Positions 52,341-62,349 of a DNA stretch of 64,000 bases are shown piece by piece. Where the stretch lies: NCBI GenBank assembly GCA_947487205.1, contig CANKVU010000013.1, positions 1 through 64,000 on the forward strand. The letters are read 5' to 3'. The notes under the pieces were generated by a model. The model saw only the letters and a list, made by a program, of their open reading frames with translations. It did not search any database and was not told where the DNA came from. Origin of the DNA: an uncultured Paracoccaceae bacterium. GTDB taxonomy: Bacteria; Pseudomonadota; Alphaproteobacteria; Rhodobacterales; Rhodobacteraceae. The stretch's first letter is position 1, and the number at the start of each line of letters is the position of its first letter. The position numbers and the translations under genes are program-made.

Positions 52341-52366
52341 GGAACAGGGCGGGCGGCGGCGCCGTT
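52341..52366 (+). promoter_or_regulatory. EcfG-type general stress promoter for DUF1328
   Basis: GGAAC (52341-52345), 17 bases, CGTT (52363-52366) is an exact EcfG consensus match, 36 bases before the DUF1328 start. It would give stress-specific transcription inside the ribosomal operon. Confidence 0.7.
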
Positions 52367-52402
52367 GCCGGGGCGAACCGCAGCGCATCCTGGAGACATC
52401 CC

Positions 52403-52561
52403 GTGGAATTGATCCTCATCCTGCTCGCCGTGGCGGGCATCGCCGCACTTCTGGGCTTCGGCCGGGTTTCGGGCATCGCATTGTCCGCCGCCAAGATTCT
52501 GATATTTCTCGGCCTCTTCGCACTCCTGCTGCTGGCGCTCGGGATCATCGCCATCGTCTGA
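52403..52561 (+). CDS. DUF1328 small membrane protein
   Basis: A 52-residue two-helix membrane protein of the DUF1328 (YtjA-like) family. It runs [19 protein letters not shown], a short turn [14 protein letters not shown], and a second helix [17 protein letters not shown]. The GFG...[11 protein letters not shown] pattern is the family signature. The start is GTG 52403 with TGGAGAC upstream. The EcfG-type promoter at 52341 suggests induction in stress. Function unknown. Confidence 0.85.
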   Translation: MELILILLAVAGIAALLGFGRVSGIALSAAKILIFLGLFALLLLALGIIAIV

Positions 52562-52602
52562 GGCTTGACACCGGCGCGGGACGGCGCCACCCGGTCGATC
52601 CC

Positions 52603-53436
52603 ATGTCCGACCGTCCCGCCAGATCCCATGGCCGCCTCTCGATCGCGCCCGCCCGGACGCCGAGCGATCTGACGGACGGCCCCCCGCGCCTCAAGGACGC
52701 GTGGGAGGCCCGCGTCGTCACCCTCTTTCCGGAGGCCTTCCCCGGCACGCTGGGCCTCAGCCTGACGGGCAAGGCCCTGCAGGAGGGGTTGTGGCGGCTC
52801 ACCCCCGTCGACCTCCGCGCCTTCGGCGAGGGCCGGCACCGCAATGTCGACGACACGCCCGCCGGCGGCGGCGCGGGCATGGTGCTGCGCCCCGACGTGG
52901 TCGACCGGGCGCTGCGTCTCGCCGCGCGGGACACGCCCCCCGACGCCGCCGACTGGCCGGTGGTCTACCTGTCCCCGCGCGGGCGGCCCTTCGACCAGGC
53001 CACCGCGCAGAGGTGGAGCCGCGCCAAGGGCCTGACCCTCCTCTGCGGCCGGTTCGAGGGGGTGGACCAGCGGGTGCTCGACGCCCACGCGGTCGAGGAG
53101 GTGTCGCTGGGAGATTTCGTGCTGACCGGCGGCGAGATCGCCGCGCAGGCCTTGATCGACGCGACGGTTCGCCTTATACCCCACGTGCTCGGGAATCGCG
53201 CCAGCACGGAGGAGGAATCCTTCTCCGACCACCTGCTGGAACATCCCCAGTATACCAGACCCGTCCGCTGGTCCGGCCGCGACATTCCCGACATTCTTCT
53301 GTCGGGCCATCACGGCCATATCGCGGAATGGCGGCGGGCAGAGGCCGAGAGGCTGACGAAGGAACGGCGACCTGATCTCTGGCGGGCTTACCGCGCGGCG
53401 CGCGGTGGGGACCCGGACGAAGACCGAGAGCTCTGA
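52603..53436 (+). CDS. trmD: tRNA (guanine-N1)-methyltransferase TrmD
   Basis: TrmD methylates G37 next to the anticodon, preventing frameshifts. The 277-residue protein has the trefoil-knot SAM site with [25 protein letters not shown] and [31 protein letters not shown] is the catalytic Asp region, and EHPQYTRP follows. The N-terminal ~35 residues before [13 protein letters not shown] are extra compared with E. coli; a later start would shorten it, but no ATG lies there. TTGACA at 52565 may be a promoter. Confidence 0.96.
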   Translation: MSDRPARSHGRLSIAPARTPSDLTDGPPRLKDAWEARVVTLFPEAFPGTLGLSLTGKALQEGLWRLTPVDLRAFGEGRHRNVDDTPAGGGAGMVLRPDVVDRALRLAARDTPPDAADWPVVYLSPRGRPFDQATAQRWSRAKGLTLLCGRFEGVDQRVLDAHAVEEVSLGDFVLTGGEIAAQALIDATVRLIPHVLGNRASTEEESFSDHLLEHPQYTRPVRWSGRDIPDILLSGHHGHIAEWRRAEAERLTKERRPDLWRAYRAARGGDPDEDREL

Positions 53437-53489
53437 GGCGCGAGACACCTCCGCGGGACAACCGTGGGCGAACCGAAGGAGTGACAGGC

Positions 53490-53948
53490 ATGGACCTGAT
53501 CGCAGAACTCGAAGCCGAGCAGATCTCCGAGCTCGGCAAGGAGATCCCCGATTTCAAGGCGGGCGACACCATCCGCGTGGGCTACAAGGTGACCGAGGGC
53601 ACCCGCACGCGGGTGCAGAACTACGAAGGGGTCTGCATCAGCCGCAAGAACGGCGACGGCATCGCGGGAACCTTCACCGTGCGCAAGATCAGCTTCGGCG
53701 AGGGCGTGGAGCGGGTGTTTCCCCTCTATTCCACCAACATCGACTCGATCACGGTGATCCGGCGCGGCCGGGTGCGCCGCTCGAAGCTGTATTACCTGCG
53801 CGCGCGCCGCGGCAAGTCCGCCCGCATCGCCGAGCAGTCGAACTACCGCGCGCCGCGGAAGGGCGCGCCGCACGCCCACGTCACGTCGCTTGCCGGCGAC
53901 AATTCCGCGCCGCAGGGCAAGGACCCGCGCGCCATTCCCGACAAGTGA
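53490..53948 (+). CDS. rplS: 50S ribosomal protein L19
   Basis: L19 bridges the two ribosomal subunits. The 152-residue product has [32 protein letters not shown] (in parts: [20 protein letters not shown]), [14 protein letters not shown] and [29 protein letters not shown] lies eight bases before ATG 53490, which decides it over the GTG nine bases upstream. A ~35-residue C-terminal tail follows the usual end. Confidence 0.97.
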   Translation: MDLIAELEAEQISELGKEIPDFKAGDTIRVGYKVTEGTRTRVQNYEGVCISRKNGDGIAGTFTVRKISFGEGVERVFPLYSTNIDSITVIRRGRVRRSKLYYLRARRGKSARIAEQSNYRAPRKGAPHAHVTSLAGDNSAPQGKDPRAIPDK

Positions 53949-53958
53949 GGACGAGACC

Positions 53959-54180
53959 ATGAAGAAGGACACCCATCCCGACTATCACCTGGTCGACGTC
54001 AAGCTGGTCAGCGGCGACGTGGTCCAGATGCGGTCGACCTGGGGCAAGGAAGGCGATCAGATGACGCTCGACATCGATCCGTCCGTGCACCCCGCCTGGA
54101 CCGGCGGCACCACCCGGCTCATGGATACCGGCGGCCGCGTGTCGAAGTTCAAGAACAAGTACAAGGGCCTGGGCTTCTAG
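53959..54180 (+). CDS. rpmE: 50S ribosomal protein L31
   Basis: L31 connects the 30S head to the 50S central protuberance. This 73-residue version begins [10 protein letters not shown] and has [23 protein letters not shown] (in part) and [10 protein letters not shown]. The four zinc Cys are absent, so it is the Cys-minus type that does not need zinc. It closes the operon: a strong hairpin lies 24 bp after its stop. Confidence 0.96.
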   Translation: MKKDTHPDYHLVDVKLVSGDVVQMRSTWGKEGDQMTLDIDPSVHPAWTGGTTRLMDTGGRVSKFKNKYKGLGF

Positions 54181-54203
54181 ACCGCCCGCCTTTGCCGCCG
54201 ATC

Positions 54204-54229
54204 GAACGCCGCCCCCCGGGGCGGCGTTC
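54204..54229 (+). terminator. Terminator of the ffh-rpmE operon
   Basis: GAACGCCGCCCC (54204-54215) pairs perfectly with GGGGCGGCGTTC (54218-54229) over a CC loop, which would open to four or more bases. It is followed by CTCGTT. It lies right after rpmE and before the stress promoter at 54236. Confidence 0.8.
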
Positions 54230-54235
54230 CTCGTT

Positions 54236-54260
54236 GGAACCACCCCCCGCGGTGCCCGTT
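54236..54260 (+). promoter_or_regulatory. EcfG-type general stress promoter for the SLC13 transporter
   Basis: GGAAC (54236-54240), 16 bases, CGTT (54257-54260) fits the EcfG consensus with the shorter spacer. CGTT ends 38 bases before the transporter ATG. Confidence 0.6.
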
Positions 54261-54298
54261 ATCCGCAATCCGACCCGAGGCAGGACAGCGCCACGCCC

Positions 54299-56077
54299 AT
54301 GGACCTCATCGCCGGCGCAGAGCCCTACATCGCCTTCGGCCTCCTGCTCGCGCTCTTCGCCGCCTTCCTGACCGAACGCTACCCCCCCGACGTGACCGCC
54401 GCCGGCGGCGCCGCCCTCTTCATCGTGCTGGGCCTCGTCCCCTACGATCAGGTCATGTCGGTCTTCTCGAACCCCGCGCCGATCACCATCGCGGCGATGT
54501 TCATCCTGTCCGGGGCGATGGTGCGGACGGGGCTGATGGATGCGCTGGCCAACGCGGTCATCAGTCGGGCGGAGACGCATCCCGCCGTCGCCGTCGCGGT
54601 GTTCCTCGTCACCACGATCGTGGCCTCCGCCTTCGTGAACAACACCCCCGTGGTGCTCGTCCTGATCCCGGTGGTCACCCGGCTGGCCGCCTCGCTGAAA
54701 CTGGCGCCCACCCAGCTTCTGATCCCGCTTTCTTACGCCGCCATCCTCGGCGGGACGCTGTCGCTGATCGGTACCTCGACCAACCTGCTGGTGGACGGGA
54801 TCGCGCGCGAGGCCGGCCTCCGCGCGTTCTCGATCTTCGAGATCAGCGGCGTCGGCCTCGTGGCCGCGGCCAGCGGTCTGTCGCTGATGCTGTTCCTCGG
54901 GCCGCGGCTGCTGCCGCGGCGCATGGACCGCGGCGGCGAGGCGATGAACGAGGTCGAGCTGGTCTATCTCAGCGAGGCGACGGTCCTGCCGGGCTTCGAC
55001 GGGATCGACCGGCCGCTGTCGCAGGCGGCCGCCTTCGGCCCCGGCGGCGTCACCCCGATCGGCCTGCGCCGCCGGGGCGAGACGATCCGCGCGGGCCTTG
55101 CGGATATCGTGCTGGAAGCCAGCGACACCATCATCGTGCAGGCCACCACGTCCGAGCTCCTGACGCTGGAGAAGACGCCGCGGCTCCGGATCGGCATCCG
55201 CCGCGGCAGCGAGGCGGAAGAGGACGCCATCATGGCAGAGGCGGTGCTGACGCCGCGCTCGACCGTGTCGCGGCCACGCATCTCGGACCTGTCGATCGGC
55301 CCCCGCGGCGGGATCCGGGTCGTGGGCGTCCACCGCCACCGCCACACCCCCGGGCCCGACCTCGCCTCGGCGCGCCTCAGGATGGGCGACCGGCTGCTGG
55401 TCCGGGCGAGCCCCTCGAACCTCGACCGGATGGCGGAGGCCGGCGACCTTCTGGCGATCAGCCGCCCGACCGGGCGGGCCTATCGCCGCACCCGGGCGCC
55501 GATCGCGCTCCTGGCGCTCGTCGGGGTGGTGGGTCTGGCCGCGCTCGAGGTGGCGCCGATCGGCATCCTGGCGCTGATATCTGTCGCCGCGATGCTGGTC
55601 CTGCGGTGCATCGACAACGACGAGGCCTGGGGCTCCGTGGACGGCGGCATCCTGGTGCTGATCTTCTCGATGCTGATCGTCGGCGCCGGCCTCGAGGCGA
55701 CCGGCGCCGTCGCCCTGCTGGTGGAGGGGCTGACGCCCTGGCTCAACGGCCTGCCGCCGGTGCTCCTGCTGCTGGCCGTCTACTTCACCGCCTCGACGCT
55801 GACGGAACTGGTGACGAACAACGCCGTGGCGGTGGTCCTGACGCCACTCGTCATCAGCCTCGCGCAGGCCCTGGGGCTCGACCCGCGGGGCCTTGTCGTG
55901 GCGGTGATGTTCGCGGCCTCGGCCAGCTTCGCCACGCCCATCGGCTATCAGACCAACACCCTCGTGTACCGGGCGGCGAACTACACCTTCGCCGATTTCC
56001 TCAGGATCGGCGTGCCCATGAACCTCTTCGTGGGGATCGCCACCTGCGTCGCGATCCGGTTCCTCTTCCCCCTGTAG
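54299..56077 (+). CDS. SLC13/DASS-family transporter with RCK_C domains
   Basis: A 592-residue membrane protein. Two halves of about six helices each (about 10-205 and 400-590) flank a cytosolic loop (about 215-395) with two TrkA/RCK_C-like domains (PLSQAAAFGPGGVTPIGLRR and LRMGDRLLVRASPSNL). The SNT motif of this family is visible in GTSTNLLVDG, and its repeat in TNNAVAVVLTPL. Members carry dicarboxylates, sulfate or phosphate with sodium. The EcfG-type promoter suggests stress induction. Substrate is not deducible. Confidence 0.9.
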   Translation: MDLIAGAEPYIAFGLLLALFAAFLTERYPPDVTAAGGAALFIVLGLVPYDQVMSVFSNPAPITIAAMFILSGAMVRTGLMDALANAVISRAETHPAVAVAVFLVTTIVASAFVNNTPVVLVLIPVVTRLAASLKLAPTQLLIPLSYAAILGGTLSLIGTSTNLLVDGIAREAGLRAFSIFEISGVGLVAAASGLSLMLFLGPRLLPRRMDRGGEAMNEVELVYLSEATVLPGFDGIDRPLSQAAAFGPGGVTPIGLRRRGETIRAGLADIVLEASDTIIVQATTSELLTLEKTPRLRIGIRRGSEAEEDAIMAEAVLTPRSTVSRPRISDLSIGPRGGIRVVGVHRHRHTPGPDLASARLRMGDRLLVRASPSNLDRMAEAGDLLAISRPTGRAYRRTRAPIALLALVGVVGLAALEVAPIGILALISVAAMLVLRCIDNDEAWGSVDGGILVLIFSMLIVGAGLEATGAVALLVEGLTPWLNGLPPVLLLLAVYFTASTLTELVTNNAVAVVLTPLVISLAQALGLDPRGLVVAVMFAASASFATPIGYQTNTLVYRAANYTFADFLRIGVPMNLFVGIATCVAIRFLFPL

Positions 56078-56165
56078 CGGGGCTGCGCGTCGGCAAAAGC
56101 AGCCGCCCGTCTTTCCGCCGGGCGCGCGGCGCCTATCGTGAGTGGCGGAACGCAGGAGGGCGCGC

Positions 56166-57035
<870 letters not shown>

Positions 57036-57119
57036 GCCTCGATCGTCGCACCCCCTTGGCCGGGCGGCGCCGGCGGTCCACGTGACGTCCCGGACGCTTT
57101 CTGTCCCCGGAGGCCCAGC

Positions 57120-57770
57120 GTGGACTGGAACACGCCGATCGACGCCTATTGCGAGCGCCTCGGCCCCGGGATCTGGGCCGAGCCGGCGAACGCCGTGACC
57201 AACCTTGCCTTCCTCGCCGTCGCGGCGTGGCTCTGGCCGCGCACGCAAGGCGTGGAGCGGGTCCTGGTCGCGCTGCTCTTCGCCATCGGGATCGGCTCGG
57301 GGCTGTTTCATACCGTCGCCACGCCTTGGGCCGCGCTGGCCGATACCGCGCCGATCGCGCTCTTCGTTCTGGTCTACGTGCTGGCGGCGAACCGGCACTA
57401 CCTGGGCTGGCAGATGTCGGCGGCGGTGCTGGGGGCCGCGGCCTTCGTGCCCGTCGCGGCCCTGACCGGCAGCGCCTTCGCCCGGGTGCCGGGAATGGCC
57501 ATTTCCGCCCCCTACTGGCCGGTCGCGCTGGCGATCGCCCTCTACGCGCTGGCGCTCCGGCGCAGGCTGCCGCGCGTGGCCGCGGGGCTCGCGATCGGCG
57601 CGGCGATGCTCTGCGTCTCGCTCCTCCTGCGGTCCGTCGACGGCGCGCTCTGCCCGGCCTGGCCGGTGGGGACCCATTTCGCGTGGCACCTTCTCAACGC
57701 GGCGATGCTCGGCTGGATGATCACGGTGCTGCGCCGCCACCGCCTTGAACCGCCACCGGCACGGGGGTAA
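57120..57770 (+). CDS. Ceramidase-like (alkaline ceramidase/CREST) membrane protein
   Basis: A 216-residue, seven-helix protein that fits the CREST hydrolase superfamily of alkaline ceramidases. Key residues are seen: ERLGPGIWAEPANAVTN at the N-terminus, Ser and His in GSGLFHT, Asp in LADTAPIALF, and the His pair in THFAWHLLNA. These would bind zinc and cut an amide bond. In bacteria the substrates are unknown. Start is GTG 57120. Confidence 0.85.
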   Translation: MDWNTPIDAYCERLGPGIWAEPANAVTNLAFLAVAAWLWPRTQGVERVLVALLFAIGIGSGLFHTVATPWAALADTAPIALFVLVYVLAANRHYLGWQMSAAVLGAAAFVPVAALTGSAFARVPGMAISAPYWPVALAIALYALALRRRLPRVAAGLAIGAAMLCVSLLLRSVDGALCPAWPVGTHFAWHLLNAAMLGWMITVLRRHRLEPPPARG

Positions 57771-57812
57771 AGCCGCCCCCGAACCTGACGACGCGGGAAG
57801 GGAGAGCGGCCC

Positions 57813-58100
57813 ATGTCCATCGACACCGAAGAGGCCCGGCGGGTCGCCAAGCTGGCGCGGATCCGGGTCGAGGACGCCGAGCTTCCCGGCCTGGCGGCGG
57901 AGTTCAACACCATCCTGGGCTTCATCGACGCGCTGGCCGAGGTCGATGTCGAGGGCGTGGAGCCGATGACGAGCGTCACCCCCCAGCGCCTGAAGCGGCG
58001 GGAGGACGTGGTGACCGACGGCGGGCAGCCCGAGGCGATCCTGTCGAACGCGCCCGATGCGCGCGAGGGATTCTTCGCCGTGCCGAAGGTGGTCGAGTGA
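57813..58100 (+). CDS. gatC: Asp/Glu-tRNA amidotransferase subunit C
   Basis: GatC stabilises GatA in GatCAB, which converts Glu-tRNA(Gln) and Asp-tRNA(Asn) to the amide forms. The 95-residue product has [36 protein letters not shown] and REDVVTDGG, ending [25 protein letters not shown] precedes the ATG. gatA follows 97 bp later. gatB is not in the window. Confidence 0.96.
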   Translation: MSIDTEEARRVAKLARIRVEDAELPGLAAEFNTILGFIDALAEVDVEGVEPMTSVTPQRLKRREDVVTDGGQPEAILSNAPDAREGFFAVPKVVE

Positions 58101-58197
58101 CGCGGCCGGCGGGCCCGGCATCGGACCCGGCGGCGCGCGTGTTTTTCACAGGCAGGAACGGCCCCGGACGGGGCGTTCCGGAACGGGGGCGCATCCC

Positions 58198-59664
58198 ATG
58201 ACCGCGTTGAACGAGTTGACCATCGCCGAGGCGCGCGACCGGCTGGCCGCCAGAGACATCACGAGCGTCGAGCTGACCGAGGCCTGCCTGACCGCCATCG
58301 AGGACGCCGGCGAGCTCGGCGCCTTCGTCCACACCGCGCCCGAGACGGCGCGCGAGCAGGCGCGGGCCGCGGACGGCGCGGCGGAGCGCGGCGCGCTGGC
58401 GGGCATTCCCCTCGGGGTGAAGGACCTGTTCTGCACCCGGGGCGTGGCGAGCCAGGCCGGCAGTCGCATCCTCGAGGGCTTCCGGCCGGAATACGAATCC
58501 ACCGTGACCGCCAGGCTCTGGGCCTCGGGGGCGGTCATGCTGGGCAAGCTGAACATGGACGAGTTCGCCATGGGCAGCTCCACCGAAAGCTCGGTCTACG
58601 GCCCCACCGTCAACCCCTGGGGCGGCGGAGACCGGACCGCCGGGGGATCGTCCGGCGGTTCGGCCGCGGCAGTCGCGGCGGGGCTGTGCCTGGGCGCCAC
58701 GGGCACCGATACCGGCGGATCGATTCGTCAGCCCGCGGCCTTCACCGGGATCACGGGGCTGAAACCCACCTATGGGCGCTGCTCGCGCTGGGGGATCGTG
58801 GCCTTCGCCTCCTCGCTCGACCAGGCGGGGCCGATGGCGCGGGACGTGCGCGACTGCGCGATCCTGCTGGGCGCGATGTCCGGGCACGATCCACGCGATT
58901 CGACCTCGGCCGACATTCCCGTTCCCGACTTCGAGGCGGCGCTGACCGGCGACGTGCGCGGCAAGACCATCGGCGTGCCGCGCGAATACCGCATCGACGA
59001 CATGCCCGAGGAGATTGACCGGCTGTGGTCCGAGGGGCGGCGGATGCTGGAAGAGGCCGGCGCGCGGGTCGTGGACGTGTCGCTGCCGCATACGAAATAC
59101 GCCCTGCCCGCCTATTACGTCATCGCGCCGGCCGAGGCATCCTCGAACCTCGCGCGCTACGACGGGGTGCGGTTCGGGCGGCGGGCCGAACTGGCGCAGG
59201 GCGACGGCATCGTGGAGATGTACGAGAAGACCCGCGCCGAAGGCTTCGGCGCCGAGGTCCGGCGCCGGGTGATGGTGGGCACCTACGTGCTGTCGGCGGG
59301 GTTCTACGACGCCTATTACAACCGCGCCCGCAAGGTCCGGACGCTGATCCGCCACGACTTCGAGGCGGTCTTCGCCGACGGCGTCGACGCCATCCTGACG
59401 CCGACCACGCCCTCGGCGGCCTTCCCGCTCGGCGCATTCGCCAAGGCCGACCCGGTGCAGATGTACCTTCAGGACATCTTCACCGTGCCGGTGAACCTGG
59501 CCGGGTTGCCGGGCATCAGCGTGCCCGTGGGGCAGGACGATTCGGGCCTGCCGCTCGGCCTGCAGCTGATCGGCCGGCCCTTCGGGGAGGGCGACCTGCT
59601 CGACACGGCCTATGCGCTGGAACGTCAGGCGGGGTTTGTGGCCAGGCCGGACCGGTGGTGGTAG
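58198..59664 (+). CDS. gatA: Asp/Glu-tRNA amidotransferase subunit A
   Basis: GatA is the amidase that releases ammonia from glutamine. The 488-residue protein has the Ser-cisSer-Lys triad: Lys in [10 protein letters not shown], Ser residues in [15 protein letters not shown] and [21 protein letters not shown] and [13 protein letters not shown] are typical of GatA. ATG 58198 fits the family start. It is 97 bp after gatC. Confidence 0.97.
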   Translation: MTALNELTIAEARDRLAARDITSVELTEACLTAIEDAGELGAFVHTAPETAREQARAADGAAERGALAGIPLGVKDLFCTRGVASQAGSRILEGFRPEYESTVTARLWASGAVMLGKLNMDEFAMGSSTESSVYGPTVNPWGGGDRTAGGSSGGSAAAVAAGLCLGATGTDTGGSIRQPAAFTGITGLKPTYGRCSRWGIVAFASSLDQAGPMARDVRDCAILLGAMSGHDPRDSTSADIPVPDFEAALTGDVRGKTIGVPREYRIDDMPEEIDRLWSEGRRMLEEAGARVVDVSLPHTKYALPAYYVIAPAEASSNLARYDGVRFGRRAELAQGDGIVEMYEKTRAEGFGAEVRRRVMVGTYVLSAGFYDAYYNRARKVRTLIRHDFEAVFADGVDAILTPTTPSAAFPLGAFAKADPVQMYLQDIFTVPVNLAGLPGISVPVGQDDSGLPLGLQLIGRPFGEGDLLDTAYALERQAGFVARPDRWW

Positions 59665-59710
59665 GATGCCCGGGCCGCGACATTCCGCGGCCCCAAGACG
59701 AGAGCGCGCG

Positions 59711-60502
59711 ATGCCCCCGATCCTTCGCCCCCTCCTTCTGATCCTCGGTTGCGCGGCCTGCGTGCCGCCGCCGGGCAACCAGTTTGCGCCGGTCGATTAC
59801 CGCGGCGCGCCGGCCCCGGGCTCCTACGGTGATTACGAGGCACAGCGCCTCGCCCGCGACCAGGGCCTGCCCGGCGCCCCGGCGCCCGCCGGCGCCCCTC
59901 GGCCTTCGGGCGGGCCGATCTCGACCGAGGAGTTGCGCGGCGCGGGTCTGCCCACCGGCGCCGATGGCGGCGGGACGACCGGCGGCCTGCCCCCCGCCGA
60001 GCCGGTCCCCAGCCGCTCGATCGACGACGCGTTCGAGGACGCGACCGGCAGCGGCGGCCCGCAGGCGCAGGCCCGACCGGCCGCCCCCGGCTATCCGGTC
60101 TCGCGCAACAATCCCGGCATCTCGGACGAGCAGAGCTTCGCCGCCGTCTCGGCGCGCGAGAGCATCGAATCGGATGCCGAGCGGCTGGCGCGCCAGCGCG
60201 CCGCCTACACCGTGATCCCGCCCCGCGCCGTGCCCGAGCGGCAGGGCCCGTCCGGCCCCAATGTCGTGCAATACGCGCTGGCGACCTCTCATCCGGTGGG
60301 CCAGCAGGTCCATGCCCGCGGGGGCCTCTTCGGCACGCGGGACCCGGCACGGGCCTGTGCGCGCTTCGCCTCTCCCGACATCGCGCAGCAGGAATTTCTC
60401 AGCCGGGGCGGCCCGGAGCGCGACCGCCTGGGCGTCGATCCGGACGGCGACGGCTATGCCTGCGGCTGGGACCCGGCCCCGTTCCGCGCGACGCGGGGCT
60501 GA
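59711..60502 (+). CDS. Lipoprotein with Excalibur-like C-terminus
   Basis: A 263-residue protein. A lipoprotein signal ends in LLILGCAAC, where a Cys is lipidated. A long Pro/Ala/Gly-rich disordered region (about 25-150) follows. The C-terminus has SPDIAQQEFLSRGGPERDRLG and DPDGDGYACGWDP, an Excalibur-like calcium-binding motif with Asp and Cys residues. It is probably anchored in the membrane facing the periplasm. Its TGA overlaps the next gene's likely CTG start. Function unknown. Confidence 0.82.
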   Translation: MPPILRPLLLILGCAACVPPPGNQFAPVDYRGAPAPGSYGDYEAQRLARDQGLPGAPAPAGAPRPSGGPISTEELRGAGLPTGADGGGTTGGLPPAEPVPSRSIDDAFEDATGSGGPQAQARPAAPGYPVSRNNPGISDEQSFAAVSARESIESDAERLARQRAAYTVIPPRAVPERQGPSGPNVVQYALATSHPVGQQVHARGGLFGTRDPARACARFASPDIAQQEFLSRGGPERDRLGVDPDGDGYACGWDPAPFRATRG

Positions 60503-61152
60503 CCGTCCGGGACCTGCCCTCGCCGAATTTCGGGCCGCGGCGGAACGGTGCGCGGCCCGATCTGGTCGTCGTGCACTTCACCGGCATGGCCGGGGCCGCG
60601 GCGGCGCTCGGGCGGTTGCGCGACCCCGCAAGCGGGGTGTCCTGCCACTGGTTCGTGGACCGCTCCGGCGACATCCTCCGGCTGGTGGACGAGGAGATGC
60701 GCGCCTGGCACGCCGGCGCCGGGGCCTGGGGCGCGGTGGACGACGTGAATTCGCGCTCCATCGGGATCGAGATCGACAATCCGGGCACCCGGCCCTTCGC
60801 CGCCGCGCAGATGGACGCGGTGGCGGAGCTTCTGACCGACATCCTGTCGCGCCGGGGCATCCCGCCCGCGCGGGTCATCGGGCATTCGGATTGCGCGCCG
60901 GGGCGCAAGGACGATCCCGGCCCCCGCTTCGACTGGGCCCGGCTGGCGCGGGCCGGCCTGGCCGCGCCCACGCCCGCCGGAGAGGCCGGGGGCGACCTGC
61001 TGCCGCTCCTGCGCGCGGCGGGCTATACCGGGCACGACGATGCCGGCGTGCTTCTGGCGGCGTTGCGCCTGCGTCACCGCCCCCGCGCCGCCGGGCCGGC
61101 CGATGCCCGCGACCGCGGCATCGCGGCGGGGCTTGCGGGCCAGGCGGATTGA
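60499..61152 (+). CDS. N-acetylmuramoyl-L-alanine amidase (Amidase_2 family)
   Basis: A ~217-residue zinc amidase that cuts the MurNAc-L-Ala bond of peptidoglycan. Zinc ligands are the His in VVVHFTGM, the His in VIGHSD and the Asp in KDDPGPRFDW. SIGIEIDNPG and WHAGAGAW are typical. The family N-terminus is DLPSPNFGPRR, and the only start upstream of it is CTG 60499. That CTG overlaps the previous TGA. GTG 60571 would remove the first zinc strand's lead-in. No signal peptide is visible, so it may recycle muropeptides in the cytosol. Confidence 0.85.
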   Translation: MTVRDLPSPNFGPRRNGARPDLVVVHFTGMAGAAAALGRLRDPASGVSCHWFVDRSGDILRLVDEEMRAWHAGAGAWGAVDDVNSRSIGIEIDNPGTRPFAAAQMDAVAELLTDILSRRGIPPARVIGHSDCAPGRKDDPGPRFDWARLARAGLAAPTPAGEAGGDLLPLLRAAGYTGHDDAGVLLAALRLRHRPRAAGPADARDRGIAAGLAGQAD

Positions 61153-61183
61153 CCGCCCCCGCCCGATGACCTAGGCAAGCCGC

Positions 61184-61562
61184 TGCGCGGATGGCCGGGT
61201 GGCCGCGCGTCTCCCTTCGGGGGGGATGCGAGGAAAGTCCGGACTCCAGAAAGCGACGGTGCCGGGTAACGCCCGGGCGGGGCAACCCGACGGAAAGCGC
61301 CACAGAGAACAGACCGCCGCCCCCGCGGGGGCGGCAAGGGTGAAACGGTGGAGTAAGAGCCCACCGGGGGGCCGGCAACGGTCCCCGCATGGCAAGCCCC
61401 ACCGGGAGCAATGCCGCATAGGGGGTCCGCGACGGGCGGCGCTTTCGCCCAGGGCCCCGGGTAGGCAGCTCGAGCCTGTCGGCGACGGCAGGCCCAGATG
61501 AATGGTCACCCCCCGGGGTTCGCGCCCCGGGGACAGGATCCGGCTTACAGGTCGTCCGCGCA
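61184..61562 (+). ncRNA. rnpB: RNase P RNA, type A
   Basis: RNase P RNA is the catalytic subunit that matures tRNA 5' ends. The P4-forming GAGGAAAGTCCGGACTCC is present near the 5' end and GGATCCGGCTTACAGGTCG near the 3' end. Helix P1 pairs TGCGCGGA (61184-61191) with TCCGCGCA (61555-61562). Conserved ACAGAGAACAGACC and GGTAAGGGTGAAA-type (GGCAAGGGTGAAACGG) segments lie between. The limits are set from P1 and may be off by a few bases. Confidence 0.96.
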
Positions 61563-61568
61563 CCCCGG

Positions 61569-61596
61569 TTGACAACGCCGCGCCACCGCGTAGAAG
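61569..61596 (+). promoter_or_regulatory. Promoter for rpmG
   Basis: TTGACA (61569-61574), 16 bases, TAGAAG (61591-61596) is a good sigma-70 promoter 78 bp before rpmG and just after rnpB. Confidence 0.55.
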
Positions 61597-61673
61597 GCGC
61601 ATCTGACATTCGAGACATGGGGCCGGGGATCCGCGCCCCGGGCGGCGCGGCCGCCCGACCGAGGAGAGAGACC

Positions 61674-61841
61674 ATGGCGAAACCCACCACGATCAAGATC
61701 CGTCTGAACTCCACCGCCGATACCGGCCACTTCTACGTGACCAAGAAGAACGCGCGGACGATGACGGAAAAGATGACGATCCGGAAATTCGACCCGGTCG
61801 CCCGCAAGCACGTGCAGTACAAGGAAGGCAAGATCAAGTAA
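61674..61841 (+). CDS. rpmG: 50S ribosomal protein L33
   Basis: L33 is a small protein near the 50S E site. The 55-residue product has [20 protein letters not shown] and [27 protein letters not shown] (quoted in parts). Zinc-binding Cys are absent, so it is the Cys-minus type, as is L31 in this window. GAGGAGAGAG precedes the ATG. A strong terminator follows 25 bp after its stop. Confidence 0.96.
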   Translation: MAKPTTIKIRLNSTADTGHFYVTKKNARTMTEKMTIRKFDPVARKHVQYKEGKIK

Positions 61842-61866
61842 CGATCGCCGCCGGCCTTTGATCCCG

Positions 61867-61890
61867 CGCCGCCCCTCGGGGCGGCGTTTT
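61867..61890 (+). terminator. Intrinsic terminator after rpmG
   Basis: CGCCGCCCC (61867-61875) pairs with GGGGCGGCG (61878-61886), followed by TTTT. It lies between convergent rpmG and the zincin gene and probably serves both. Confidence 0.85.
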
Positions 61891-61895
61891 GCGTT

Positions 61896-62303
61896 TCAGG
61901 TCCACCATTCGTCGATCCGGGCGATGTCGGCATCCGACCAACCCAGGTGATGGGCCAGTTCGTGCACGTAGACATGGGCCACCAGCGCGCCCAGCGTCAC
62001 GTCGCCCCGCTCGGCCCATTCGTCCAGGATCGGCCGGCGGAACAGCCAGATCGCATCGGGTCGGTCGGGCTGGTCGAAGCTCGATTTCTCAGTCAGCGGA
62101 ATGCCGTCGTACAGGCCTGTCAGGCCGAACGGATCGTCGATCTCCAGATCGCGCAGCATCTCGTCCGGCGCGAAATCAGCGACGCGGATCGCCACCTCGG
62201 CGGCGGGCGCGCGGAATTGCGGCGGCAGCGCCCCGCGCGCGGCAATTGCCAGGGCTTCCATGTCGCCCAGGCTGGGGGCGGTCAGGTCCGAGGGATCGGT
62301 CAT
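61896..62303 (-). CDS. Metallopeptidase family protein (minimal zincin)
   Basis: A 135-residue protein with the zinc protease motif HELAHHLGWSD near the C-terminus, giving two His and the catalytic Glu. FAPDEMLRDL, LTGLYDGIPLTEKS and WLFRRPILDEWAE are typical of this small MMP-like family. It has no signal peptide and is probably cytosolic. Substrate unknown. Convergent with rpmG. Confidence 0.9.
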   Translation of the reverse strand: MTDPSDLTAPSLGDMEALAIAARGALPPQFRAPAAEVAIRVADFAPDEMLRDLEIDDPFGLTGLYDGIPLTEKSSFDQPDRPDAIWLFRRPILDEWAERGDVTLGALVAHVYVHELAHHLGWSDADIARIDEWWT

Positions 62304-62349
62304 GCCCCCCAGATGGGCTTTTCGCCGCGCCCGGCAAGGCGACCCTCTC

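Noticed and set aside
58101-58197. EcfG-type promoter before gatA
   Set aside because: GGAAC and CGTT occur at 14 and 20 bases apart, outside the 16-17 spacing.
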